Part shown: piece after piece, positions 53,339-62,020 of the stretch
Position numbering within the stretch: position 1 is the first letter of the stretch
How the letters are laid out: each line of letters opens with the position of its first letter
Assembly (NCBI RefSeq): GCF_000382425.1
Contig: NZ_KB908304.1
Coordinates: 1 to 64,000, forward strand
Source: Empedobacter brevis NBRC 14943 = ATCC 43319
Lineage (GTDB): Bacteria; Bacteroidota; Bacteroidia; Flavobacteriales; Weeksellaceae
Direction of reading: 5' to 3'
DNA length: 64,000 bases
The notes under the pieces: model-generated
Databases searched by the model: none
Seen by the model: the letters and a program-made list of their open reading frames with translations, nothing else
What the model was told of the DNA's origin: nothing
Program-made: the position numbers and the translations under genes

Positions 53339-53357
53339 CAAAAGTATTGTACCTTTG
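53339..53357. promoter_or_regulatory. Back-to-back -7 boxes of the cupin operon and the MocR gene
   Basis: The minus-strand -7 TACTTTTG (53339-53346) and the plus-strand -7 TACCTTTG (53350-53357) are exact TAnnTTTG matches only three bases apart. The two polymerases cannot bind together. Neither has a clear -33 element. Confidence 0.55.
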
Positions 53358-53399
53358 GACTATTAATATGATACAGTTTTTATAAAAATAAATAGTCCA
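53356..53399. promoter_or_regulatory. Inverted-repeat operator next to MocR gene
   Basis: TGGACTATT (53356-53364) is repeated perfectly inverted as AATAGTCCA (53391-53399), just before the MocR start codon at 53401. The left half-site overlaps the plus-strand -7 box. MocR/PdxR regulators commonly bind repeats in such divergent gaps. Confidence 0.6.
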
Positions 53400-53400
53400 G

Positions 53401-54822
53401 ATGTTAAGAAATTGGAAATTTGAGCTACAGCTAAATAAACAGGCAGATCAAGCCATTTATTTGCAAATAGCAGATGCGATTATAAAAGATATTCAATCCG
53501 GAAGGTTGAAAGCAGGTGATGCTCTACCCGGAAGCAGAAACCTTGCACAGCTTTTAAAAGTAAATCGAAATACTGTTGTAGAAGCTCTTAATGTATTAAT
53601 TATTGAAGGGTGGTTAATTTCCAAAGAAAGAAAAGGAACTTTTGTTTCCGAAACCTTACCCGATCTTAAAAGTGTACAAAAAAATAAACCAACCATTTTT
53701 TCCGAAAAAAGAACGTCAAATAAATCTTTTCATTTGCAATTTGATGATGGAAGCCCTGATAGTAAAATTGCGCCTGTTACAGAATTAGCAAGAGCATATC
53801 GTCAAATATTTAATCAAAAAGCAAAATGGCAAATGATGGGATACGGCAATGAATTAGGCGATTTAAAATTTAGACAGTCAATTGTGCAAATGCTCAATCA
53901 CCAAAGAGGTATGCAGGTAAACGAACAAAGTATTTGTATTACCCGTGGTAGTCAGATGGCAATGTATTTAATAGCTCAATGCTTATTCAGTGAAAATGAT
54001 TATGTTATTGTAGAAAACCCTGGTTATAAGCCTGCTTGGGCTGCATTTGAACATGCAGGAGCAAAATTACTACCCGCTGGCGTAGACAAAAATGGTTTAT
54101 TGATTGAAGAAGTTGTTTCTTATTTAAAATCCGGTATCAACATAAAAGCAATTTACGTTACACCACATCATCAATATCCAACTACTGTAACACTAAGTTT
54201 GAAAAGAAGGTTAGAATTGATACAGCTCTCGAATGAATATAATTTTACAGTCATTGAAGATGATTACGACAATGAGTTTCATTTTGGTTATCGTCCCATA
54301 TTACCTTTATCAAGTTTTACGGAATTAAAAAATTTCGTGTACATCGGCTCAATGAGCAAGGTTGTTGCGCCTGCTTTACGTATTGGTTATTTAGCAAGTA
54401 ATGATTATACTTTAATTGAAAAGATTGCTCATCTACGAAAGATTATTGATGTACAGGGGGATAGTATTATGGAAGAAGCTGTTTTACAGCTTATCAAAGA
54501 AGGCACAATAAAACGACATATCAAGAAAGCCACGAATCATTATAAAGTCAAAAGAGATTTTATGACAACTATGTTAAATAAACATCTTTCAAAAAAGGCT
54601 ATTTATGTCATTCCTGAGGGAGGCTTGGCTTTTTGGATCATCCCCAATAAACAGGTCAACTGGAACCAAACTTCTAAAAAACTGAAAAGTAAGGGAATCA
54701 CGATCATCACACCTGATACCTATAGTTTTGATAAATCCGTAAACGGAATAAGATTAGGATATGGTTCTCTTTCAAAAGATGAATTAGAAGAAGGAATTGT
54801 TGCATTATCTGAATTGTTATAA
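53401..54822 (+). CDS. MocR/PdxR-type transcriptional regulator (GntR HTH + aminotransferase fold)
   Basis: This 473-residue protein has an N-terminal GntR-type winged helix (~1-75, LPGSRNLAQLLKVNRNTVVEAL) and a linker. A fold-type I PLP-binding domain occupies ~115-473. The PLP Lys candidate is in GSMSKVVAPALRIGYL and the cofactor Asp/Tyr region is VIEDDYDNEFHF. Such regulators sense amino acids, polyamines or pyridoxal phosphate. It is divergent from the cupin/DapA-like genes, which it probably controls together with itself through the repeat in the gap. Confidence 0.92.
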   Translation: MLRNWKFELQLNKQADQAIYLQIADAIIKDIQSGRLKAGDALPGSRNLAQLLKVNRNTVVEALNVLIIEGWLISKERKGTFVSETLPDLKSVQKNKPTIFSEKRTSNKSFHLQFDDGSPDSKIAPVTELARAYRQIFNQKAKWQMMGYGNELGDLKFRQSIVQMLNHQRGMQVNEQSICITRGSQMAMYLIAQCLFSENDYVIVENPGYKPAWAAFEHAGAKLLPAGVDKNGLLIEEVVSYLKSGINIKAIYVTPHHQYPTTVTLSLKRRLELIQLSNEYNFTVIEDDYDNEFHFGYRPILPLSSFTELKNFVYIGSMSKVVAPALRIGYLASNDYTLIEKIAHLRKIIDVQGDSIMEEAVLQLIKEGTIKRHIKKATNHYKVKRDFMTTMLNKHLSKKAIYVIPEGGLAFWIIPNKQVNWNQTSKKLKSKGITIITPDTYSFDKSVNGIRLGYGSLSKDELEEGIVALSELL

Positions 54823-54945
54823 ATCTATCCATTTTTAACAATTCAAAAAAACAAAATCCAATTATGTATTTGTACACAAAGAAGTTATACTTAATCTCTT
54901 TATACTTTATTCCCCTAAAAAATTATATCATTTTTATTAAATTAT

Positions 54946-57447
54946 TTAACTTCGTTTTCGCTTCATGAACTTATAGAATTCAAACCATAAAACTGATATT
55001 GAAGAAATTAAAATCGTTGAACCTATTTCTTTTACATTTAGCGGAGCAATTTGAAAAAAATTCGCAAAAGGGGGTACATATAATAACGTGAAAAGTAAGA
55101 CTAAAGTTGCTCCTATCATAATCGGAAACAAGTTATTTTTATTTTGAAAACTTTCAAAAAAGCTGTAGTAAAATGAGCGATTGGTAAGACTTAAAAAAAT
55201 ATTAGCAAAAATCAAGGTCGTAAAAACCATAGCCCTGGTTTTTTCCTCATTACCACCGTTTTGTAGAGTATATTGATAGATAAACAATATACCAAGAGTT
55301 ATAACAAGACCTTGAATAATACTGATAACTAATTCTTTAAAACTAAGAAAAGTGTCTGTCATTTTTCGTGGTTTTTGTTCCATTGTGTTCTTCTCCATTG
55401 GTTCATTTTCATATACAATAGAGCACGTTGGTCCCATGACCAATTCTAAAAATATAACATGTACAGGTGTAAAAATTTGAGGATAGGCCCAGCCTAGAAA
55501 AAGAGGAAGAGAAACGGTAAGAATAATTGGAATATGGATAGAAATGATATATTGAATCGCTTTCTTAATATTCGCATAAATTCGTCTGCCGGATGAAATT
55601 CCTACAATTAATTTGCCTAAATCATCATTGGTAATGATTAATGCTGCTGCCGCTTTTGCAATTTCTGTTCCTTTTGCACCCATCGCTACACCAATATGAG
55701 CTGCTTTCAATGCCGGACCGTCATTTACACCATCTCCAAGCATTGCTACAACTTCTCCATTTTCCTTCAACGCATTAACTACTGCAAGTTTTGCTTCAGG
55801 AAACATTCGAGTAAATAATGTTTTTTCCTCTACTACCCGTAAAAGTTGTTCTTCTTTATATTCCATGACTTCCTTTCCTTCTATTGCTGTGCTCGCATTC
55901 ATAATCCCAGACTGTACCGCAATACTTTTAGTCGTATCAGTATTATCTCCCGTAATTACTTTTACTTTTATTCCTGCATCGTATATTTGACGAAAAACTT
56001 CCTGAATTCCTTGTTTAGGAGGATCATAAAATACTGTAAACCCTATAAAATCAAAATTAAAATCTTGCTGTTTCTCTGGAAAATTATAGCCTTCAAAATG
56101 TGATTTTGCAACTCCTAAAACTCTAAATCCCTGCTGACCAAACTCTCGCACAAGTTTCCTTAATTTTATTTTTTCCATCTCTGAAAGTGTAGAAACGTTA
56201 AGAATAGCTTCTGGAGCTCCTTTTGCTGCAATAATTTTTTTCCCTAAACCTTCAAAAATATGTGTCATCATAGGTGGTTTTCCTTCTAACGGATACTCAT
56301 GGATCATTTTAAAATCTTTCCGTTCATCTTTCCATTGTGTTTCTCGGTATATTGTGTGAAGTGTCTTTTCCATCGGATCAAATGGTACTGGTTCACTACT
56401 CCACATTGAGTAATCGATCAAAGAAGAAAGAGCTTTGTCATTAAAATGTTTCTCATCAAAAATTTTATCCATCTTATAATCGTAAAGATGTTTAAGACGC
56501 ATTGTATTTTCAGTGATTGTCCCTGTTTTATCCGTACATATAACTGTTGTACTTCCTAATGTTTCCACAATACTGCTTCGTTTGGTGATAATACCTTCTC
56601 TCATTAATTTCCAAGCACCTAATGCCATAAAAGTTGTAAATGCTACTGGTATTTCTTCCGGTAAAACAGACATTGCTATCGTAAGGCCATTAAGCAAACT
56701 ATCAATCAGGTTATGTGTATGAATGTAATTCACGATACAAATCATTACAAAAACAACGACTCCAACAATTGCCATCGCTTTAACAAACTTCCGTATCTGA
56801 ATCTGTAGAGGAGAATCTTCTTCTTTTATATCAACTAATGAAACACCTATTTTTCCTAAACGAGTTTCCTTTCCTATATTCTTCACTTCAAAAATAGCTA
56901 ATCCCGACACAACCAAAGTTCCGCTGTATACTAGATTATCTTTACTCCCGGCATCTTTAAAGACAGATAAACTCTCTCCTGTTAACGAAGATTCATTCAC
57001 AGAAAAATCGTTACTGTACACAATTTTTCCATCAGCATTAATCATTTTTCCTTCTTCAATTATACAAAAATCTCCAACTACAATTTCGTTCGTTGGGATC
57101 TCTATAAAGGTCTCATCACGGATCACTTTACTTAAAGGTTCGTTCAACTTTTTCAAAGCTTCTAGTGCTTTTTTACTACGTGTATCCTGATACAATGAAA
57201 TTGCAGAAACAGCTACAATCGCAAAAAACATAAAAAAAGCTTCTCCATATTCACCTATAATAAGATAAATTACAGCAATTGAAAAAAGTAATATTAACAT
57301 TGGTTCTCTTATTAAACCAACAAATAATTTCAACCCTGTATTTTTATCATCAGCATTTATCTGATTATAACCATATTTTTTTCTTGAGATAATAACTTCA
57401 TCATCATTAAGCCCTTTCCAATCTTTGGGAATATTATTATAAGACAT
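54946..57447 (-). CDS. P2-type cation-translocating ATPase (Ca2+-ATPase-like)
   Basis: This 833-residue P-type ATPase has the phosphorylation site CTDKTGTITEN (Asp near residue 308), A-domain SLTGESLSV, TM4 motif VLPEEIPVAF, nucleotide-domain KGAPEAIL and hinge MLGDGVNDGPALKAAHIGVAMG. Of the Na+/Ca2+ family features, the PEEIP motif in TM4 fits Bacteroidota Ca2+-pump homologues. Length is slightly short for eukaryotic SERCA (~1000) and typical of bacterial members. It probably exports Ca2+ or another divalent cation. It stands alone, minus strand, with no linked partner. Confidence 0.9.
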   Translation of the reverse strand: MSYNNIPKDWKGLNDDEVIISRKKYGYNQINADDKNTGLKLFVGLIREPMLILLFSIAVIYLIIGEYGEAFFMFFAIVAVSAISLYQDTRSKKALEALKKLNEPLSKVIRDETFIEIPTNEIVVGDFCIIEEGKMINADGKIVYSNDFSVNESSLTGESLSVFKDAGSKDNLVYSGTLVVSGLAIFEVKNIGKETRLGKIGVSLVDIKEEDSPLQIQIRKFVKAMAIVGVVVFVMICIVNYIHTHNLIDSLLNGLTIAMSVLPEEIPVAFTTFMALGAWKLMREGIITKRSSIVETLGSTTVICTDKTGTITENTMRLKHLYDYKMDKIFDEKHFNDKALSSLIDYSMWSSEPVPFDPMEKTLHTIYRETQWKDERKDFKMIHEYPLEGKPPMMTHIFEGLGKKIIAAKGAPEAILNVSTLSEMEKIKLRKLVREFGQQGFRVLGVAKSHFEGYNFPEKQQDFNFDFIGFTVFYDPPKQGIQEVFRQIYDAGIKVKVITGDNTDTTKSIAVQSGIMNASTAIEGKEVMEYKEEQLLRVVEEKTLFTRMFPEAKLAVVNALKENGEVVAMLGDGVNDGPALKAAHIGVAMGAKGTEIAKAAAALIITNDDLGKLIVGISSGRRIYANIKKAIQYIISIHIPIILTVSLPLFLGWAYPQIFTPVHVIFLELVMGPTCSIVYENEPMEKNTMEQKPRKMTDTFLSFKELVISIIQGLVITLGILFIYQYTLQNGGNEEKTRAMVFTTLIFANIFLSLTNRSFYYSFFESFQNKNNLFPIMIGATLVLLFTLLYVPPFANFFQIAPLNVKEIGSTILISSISVLWFEFYKFMKRKRS

Positions 57448-57693
57448 GATTTATCAAAATTTAAATGAATGAAATATATTTACTACATCATTTTATTCTC
57501 AAAATAAAATGATACTGAAAATAAGAATTTGAAGAGAGTAGCTCGATTTCTTTTTACTTTGATTCCATCAACTAGAGCAAATCTAATTAAAAATATAACT
57601 TATTTTACTTGAGTTACTTATTTGAATTTATTCAAAATAGAAATTAAAAAATCTTAACTTATAAATAATTTCTTTAACATGTAGATGTTACAT

Positions 57694-57726
57694 AAAAAAA
57701 GCCTCCGAAAATCAGAGGCTTTTTTA
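57694..57726 (-). terminator. Terminator of the acid-phosphatase gene
   Basis: Stem AAAAAAGCCTC/GAGGCTTTTTT (57695-57705, 57715-57725) has a 9-base loop and ends in a T-rich stretch on the minus strand, immediately after the stop at 57727. Confidence 0.85.
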
Positions 57727-58560
57727 TTAGTTACTTGGCATTTCCTTTGCCGCTTCGTATATCATCGAATCTTTTTGTTCTTGTGTCAAATCGTATTTAT
57801 AATTAAACAATGCCGATTCCCAGTCTCCATATCCAACATTTGGCAAAACAATAAATCTTTTTCCAAATTCGGCTTTTAATGTTTCTACTGCTGCTGCTCT
57901 TTCTTTTTCAGATTTATGATTGTCAAATAAGGTTGAGAAATCTGTCAAACTATCTCCTAACAATAAAACAATATCATAATCTTTGGCGACATTTTGACGA
58001 CGAGCTTCTTTACTACTTTCTTTGCTTCTTAAAATTAAATTCTGAGGACTTTGCAAAGGGTAATTGTATTTTTCCAAATTAGCCAATGTGCCTGCTCGCT
58101 CTACTTCGTATCTATTTGTAATATAAAAAATCTGAATTCCTTTACTTGCTGCATATTGAAAAAACTCTAACGATCCGGCCAATGGAGTGGCAACTCCTTT
58201 AGAAGTCCAATTCGCCCAACTGTCTTGTGACCATGTTTTACCTTGTTTGGCCATTTCTACCGCATAATAAGAATTATCCAGAAAAGTTTCATCAATATCT
58301 GTTACAATAGCCAGAGGTTTACTTCCTTTATTTGCAATTGCTTCATCCAAACGTAATTTTGCAACATTATAAGCTTGTTGACTTAAAGCCTGATACTCTG
58401 CTGCTCTTTGTTGAAAAAACGCTGCATAAATTTTACCATCAACTTGTAAACTATGTGCTGCCGTTTTTTGTTGCTGTTCTTGTGTAGCTACTTTTGGCGT
58501 TTGACATGCTGTTAAACCAAAAAGCATTACACTTCCTAGCATCAATTGTAAATGTTTCAT
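57727..58560 (-). CDS. Class C acid phosphatase (5'-nucleotidase, lipoprotein e(P4) family)
   Basis: This 277-residue protein is a lipoprotein (lipobox LTAC, Cys about 19). The HAD-like phosphatase core has the catalytic pair in VTDIDETFLDNS (DxDxT) and motif III region LLLGDSLTDFST, with ITNRYEVER as motif II. It hydrolyses nucleotide monophosphates and other phosphomonoesters at the cell envelope, often allowing uptake of NAD or nucleosides. It ends at a strong terminator and stands alone. Confidence 0.92.
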   Translation of the reverse strand: MKHLQLMLGSVMLFGLTACQTPKVATQEQQQKTAAHSLQVDGKIYAAFFQQRAAEYQALSQQAYNVAKLRLDEAIANKGSKPLAIVTDIDETFLDNSYYAVEMAKQGKTWSQDSWANWTSKGVATPLAGSLEFFQYAASKGIQIFYITNRYEVERAGTLANLEKYNYPLQSPQNLILRSKESSKEARRQNVAKDYDIVLLLGDSLTDFSTLFDNHKSEKERAAAVETLKAEFGKRFIVLPNVGYGDWESALFNYKYDLTQEQKDSMIYEAAKEMPSN

Positions 58561-58609
58561 ATAAACTAATTCTTGATTGCAAAATTAAGCATAGTATCCA
58601 ATTCCAGAA

Positions 58610-59167
58610 CTATGATTTTTGTATGAATTTTATTGAATCTAAAGTTGATTCGTACAGATATTGTCTAAATTCATACGATTTTTCATTGACTTCCAATTTA
58701 ATTTCGACATAATCAGTTTCCTCAAAAATTGAAAAATCATGACCGAAAAAATAAATATTTCGAATCACATGAGAATCCGGAAGAATTGTATTTTTAAGCA
58801 AAATATCGTTTGTCCCCATACTCAACTCACCATAAAAAGTAACATCAGCTGTAAACGTTTGTTGTAAGTTGTTTGAGAAATAAATTGCTTTCTGCAAATT
58901 AATTCGAACTGTTTTATCGGTATAATTCTGTATAGAAATCAATAATTCTAAAGTAGAATCCTTTTTTGTTATCGATGAAATCAAAAAATCATAAGAGATC
59001 GTCTTTTCTACTGGTATTTCCTTCTTTTGAATTGATTTTTTAACCTTGACAAAAGAGACATTCGGTTCTTCTATTTCTTCCTCTTTTTCAATAACTTTTT
59101 TAGAACTCAACCTTTTATAAATCAAAAAAACAATTATAATCAGAACGAACAATATTAAATACTTCAT
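58610..59167 (-). CDS. Membrane-anchored protein of unknown function
   Basis: This 185-residue protein has an N-terminal helix (about 3-20), a Lys/Glu-rich linker (~24-60) and a beta-rich C-terminal domain (YDFLISSI, ELLISIQNY, YVEIKLEV). The composition suggests an exported domain held at the inner membrane. No family is recognised. It lies 49 bases upstream of the acid phosphatase gene on the same strand, 59 bases after the small sorting-type protein gene. Confidence 0.65.
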   Translation of the reverse strand: MKYLILFVLIIIVFLIYKRLSSKKVIEKEEEIEEPNVSFVKVKKSIQKKEIPVEKTISYDFLISSITKKDSTLELLISIQNYTDKTVRINLQKAIYFSNNLQQTFTADVTFYGELSMGTNDILLKNTILPDSHVIRNIYFFGHDFSIFEETDYVEIKLEVNEKSYEFRQYLYESTLDSIKFIQKS

Positions 59168-59226
59168 GCTGTAAAGGTAAATATTATTGAATTGTCCGCA
59201 GAATTGAACTATTTAAAAAAGTATAC

Positions 59227-59445
59227 TTAAATGATTTTTTTTCTAAAACGATAAGCACATAAAACAACCGCAAGAAGTACACCAGCTCCATACAAATTGA
59301 TAGGATTTGGTGATTTTACCGTTTCTTTGTTTTCAAAATTTGTACTAAGAAGTTGACCATTTCTGATGCTATTTGGCTTAGCAAATATGGTCGCTGACCC
59401 AGCAAAAAAAAAGATCAATAAAAATAATTTAAGCAACGCTTTCAT
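59227..59445 (-). CDS. Small exported protein with C-terminal P…TM…Arg sorting-like tail
   Basis: The start is placed at 59445 (MKALLKLFLL), giving 72 residues. A further in-frame Met at 59514 would add an unlikely 23-residue polar leader. The signal peptide ends near IFAK (residue 23). The C-terminus runs SPNPINLYG, then a hydrophobic helix (GVLLAVVLCAY), then a basic RFRKK tail. This tripartite form resembles PID-CTERM/exosortase-type sorting signals of Bacteroidota. The assignment is tentative. Confidence 0.6.
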   Translation of the reverse strand: MKALLKLFLLIFFFAGSATIFAKPNSIRNGQLLSTNFENKETVKSPNPINLYGAGVLLAVVLCAYRFRKKII

Positions 59446-59689
59446 AATTGTAATTTTTAAAACTTTAAAAAATTGTTTGAAAGGAATAGTTGTTAGGTCA
59501 CGGGGATTTCCCATTACAAATACAGTGCCTAATTGATTTAAACATTAAAAATTAACATATCAACAGAGCTCCAATTGGTTAATCTTTTAGATATATCAAA
59601 TTAAAAAACAAACAATAAATCACTGCTTTTCAATCCATTAAAAAGAGAAAATTCCTCAATTCATAAATAAAGTGCGTGGTAAAAAATGA

Positions 59690-60265
59690 TTATTCTATTT
59701 CTATTTTTACAAAATGATTATTCAACAAATGATCAATCAAATCTTGTGATTTATAATCAATCGGGTTTTTAATTTGTTCTTTTGCATTTCGATGCTCCTC
59801 TATTCGATGTAAAGCTTTATAAAAACGTCGAACTTCATTCAGATTCTTTAAAATCAATTTTGGCGCTTCTGCTTTTTCTCCATTTTCTTCCTTACAAATC
59901 ATAGTAAAATAGGACGAATTACAATGCTTAATTTCTCCTGTCTGAATGTTTTGGCTCTCTACTCTAATCCCCACTACGATAGATGTTCGTCCTACATAGT
60001 TGACCGAAGCTTTTAAGGTTAATAATTCTCCTACTTCTACCGGTGTTAAAAAATCTACTCTATCAACAGATGCAGTTACACAATACTTTCCTGAGTATTT
60101 GGAAGCACTGGCAAATGCAATTTGATCAAGTAGAGAAAGAATGAATCCTCCATGAATTTTCCCACTAAAATTAGAATGTGATGGAAGCATTAACTGCGAA
60201 AAAGTGACCAAAGAGCTTTTTACCGTTTTATAAATCATTTTATCTGTTGTTGTATATGTATTCAA
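59690..60265 (-). CDS. Hotdog-fold acyl-CoA thioesterase
   Basis: This 191-residue protein has a hotdog acyl-CoA thioesterase core with SGKIHGGFILSLLDQIAFASAS (residues 34-55; the Gly-rich helix that binds CoA), followed by ASVDRVDFLTPVEVGELL. It resembles cytosolic long-chain acyl-CoA hydrolases of the YciA/BFIT kind. Its start overlaps the GH3 gene's stop by four bases (60262-60265, ATGA type), implying translational coupling. It may hydrolyse or buffer acyl-CoA related to the GH3 product; that is inference. Confidence 0.88.
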   Translation of the reverse strand: MNTYTTTDKMIYKTVKSSLVTFSQLMLPSHSNFSGKIHGGFILSLLDQIAFASASKYSGKYCVTASVDRVDFLTPVEVGELLTLKASVNYVGRTSIVVGIRVESQNIQTGEIKHCNSSYFTMICKEENGEKAEAPKLILKNLNEVRRFYKALHRIEEHRNAKEQIKNPIDYKSQDLIDHLLNNHFVKIEIE

Positions 60266-61764
60266 CTTTTTTGAATTAAATTAAGTTGGTAAAATTCATC
60301 TGCAATATCTCGATTATTAGACAAACGCGGAACTTTATTTTGCCCGCCAAGTTTTCCTATTGATTTCATGTATTTCTGAAAACCTTCCTTTTTCACTTCA
60401 GAGACAATAAGCGGACGCAGAATATTTCCGGTAATCAAATCATCATAATAAGTATTTTGCTGACGCATTTGCGCATCCAATTCACGGTTAAACACCTCCA
60501 TATCGTGTGGTTGGTGATCAAACTCTATCAACCATTCATGATAAGGCAACCCTTCTGTTGGATTAACCTGCGGCGCAACTGTAAATTCATTCACTCTTGC
60601 AGGATATTTTTCTAATGTTTTCTGTAATGCTTGTTCTACCTCGTGTCCAATGACATGTTCTCCAAAAGCTGAAGTATAATGTTTGATTCGTCCCGAAACC
60701 ACAATTTTATATGGACGAATGGATGTAAAACGAACCGTATCCCCTATATTATATCCCCATAATCCCGCATTCGTATTGAGAATAAGCACATAATCTTTCC
60801 CAATTTCAACATCTTTCAGTGAAATACGTGTAGGGTTTTCATCAAAAAATTCATCAACCGGAATAAATTCATAAAAAATACCATTGTTCAATAAAAGCAA
60901 CAGATCATCACTTTTTTGTGTATTTTGATAAGCAATAAATCCTTCTGAAGCAGGATAAGTTTGAATACAATCAATTTTTTTTCCAACCAATTGGTTTATT
61001 TTGTCTCGATAGGGTTCATAATTTACACCTCCAGTTACCATCAATTGTAAATTTTTAAATATCGATTGGACATTCTCTTTCCCGGAAATTTTTATCAAGC
61101 GTTCAAAATACATAATCAGCCAAGGCGGAATACCGGAAATCAATGTCATGTCTGCTTTCACCGTTTCCTCTACTACATTATCCACTTTTCTTTCCCAATC
61201 TTCAATCATATTTGTTTCGTAAGATGGTAAACGGTTTTTTTGTAAATAATTTGGCACAAAATGAGCACTAATCCCTGAAAGTCGGCCAATTTTCAATCCA
61301 TTTTTATCTTCCAGAATCGGACTTCCTTGTAAGAAAATCATTTTTCCATTTACAAAATTAGAATTTTGAGTTTCATGGATATAATACAACAAGGCATTCC
61401 TTGCCGAATGAATATGAGACGGAACAGACTCTTTTGTTAACGGAATATATTTAGCTCCTGAAGTTGTCCCTGAAGTTTTGGCTAAATATAATGGTTTCCC
61501 TGGCCAAAGGATATCCGATTGCCCCTCTATTACCTGATCAAAATAATGTTTTAGTCCTTCGTAATCCTGAACAGAAACATATTGTTTAAAATCGTCGTAA
61601 GTTTTTATTTCATCAAAATGATGATCTCTTCCGAATTTTGTATTTTTTGCTGCAACAATCAACTCATTTAGAATTTTATCTTGCGTTTCAAGTGGGTGAT
61701 CAATCCACTTTTGTTCTTTTTTGACAATGTATTTTGCAAAAATTTTCGCTAAAAAAGCTTTCAT
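60262..61764 (-). CDS. GH3-family acyl-acid adenylate-forming protein
   Basis: This 500-residue protein resembles bacterial GH3 (auxin-responsive promoter family) proteins, of normal length for Bacteroidota. ATP-binding P-loop-like LAKTSGTTSGAKYIPLT is at ~107-123, and YPASEGF and VVSGRIKHY-type segments match adenylate-forming motifs. Members activate carboxylic acids and conjugate them to amines or amino acids, but bacterial substrates are mostly unknown. The partner thioesterase overlaps its stop. No signal peptide is present, so it is cytoplasmic. Confidence 0.88.
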   Translation of the reverse strand: MKAFLAKIFAKYIVKKEQKWIDHPLETQDKILNELIVAAKNTKFGRDHHFDEIKTYDDFKQYVSVQDYEGLKHYFDQVIEGQSDILWPGKPLYLAKTSGTTSGAKYIPLTKESVPSHIHSARNALLYYIHETQNSNFVNGKMIFLQGSPILEDKNGLKIGRLSGISAHFVPNYLQKNRLPSYETNMIEDWERKVDNVVEETVKADMTLISGIPPWLIMYFERLIKISGKENVQSIFKNLQLMVTGGVNYEPYRDKINQLVGKKIDCIQTYPASEGFIAYQNTQKSDDLLLLLNNGIFYEFIPVDEFFDENPTRISLKDVEIGKDYVLILNTNAGLWGYNIGDTVRFTSIRPYKIVVSGRIKHYTSAFGEHVIGHEVEQALQKTLEKYPARVNEFTVAPQVNPTEGLPYHEWLIEFDHQPHDMEVFNRELDAQMRQQNTYYDDLITGNILRPLIVSEVKKEGFQKYMKSIGKLGGQNKVPRLSNNRDIADEFYQLNLIQKS

Positions 61765-61997
61765 GCTGTTCTTTTAAAACATTATTATTGGTCGAATTTA
61801 AACGAATATTCTTAATTATTTAACAACTCCAGCAATGATTTTTCTTAGTGAAATCAGTAATCCTATTAAAGCTAAATTGTTAGCAATCATTTTATAATCG
61901 TTCTGTAAAAAGTAACATTTCAATTATTCCTATTCCATATAAAATTATCTTAAATTTCTGAAGGATACAAGATTTTTTCTAATCGAACGTTTTATTG

Positions 61998-62005
61998 TAG
62001 ATTTG
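61998..62005 (+). promoter_or_regulatory. Candidate -7 box of the SprE/PorW gene
   Basis: TAGATTTG is an exact TAnnTTTG match 15 bases before the start codon at 62021. Twenty bases upstream the sequence is T-rich (TTTTTT), only a weak -33 match. Confidence 0.45.
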
Positions 62006-62020
62006 TTTTTATTCACTATC

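Noticed and set aside
54823-54945. Terminator between MocR and the P-type ATPase
   Set aside because: No stable hairpin with a T run is visible in this 123-base convergent gap.
59490-59520. Possible riboswitch-like GC patch upstream of the small sorting-type protein
   Set aside because: Only a short GGGGATTTCCC-type palindrome is present; no known aptamer core could be traced.
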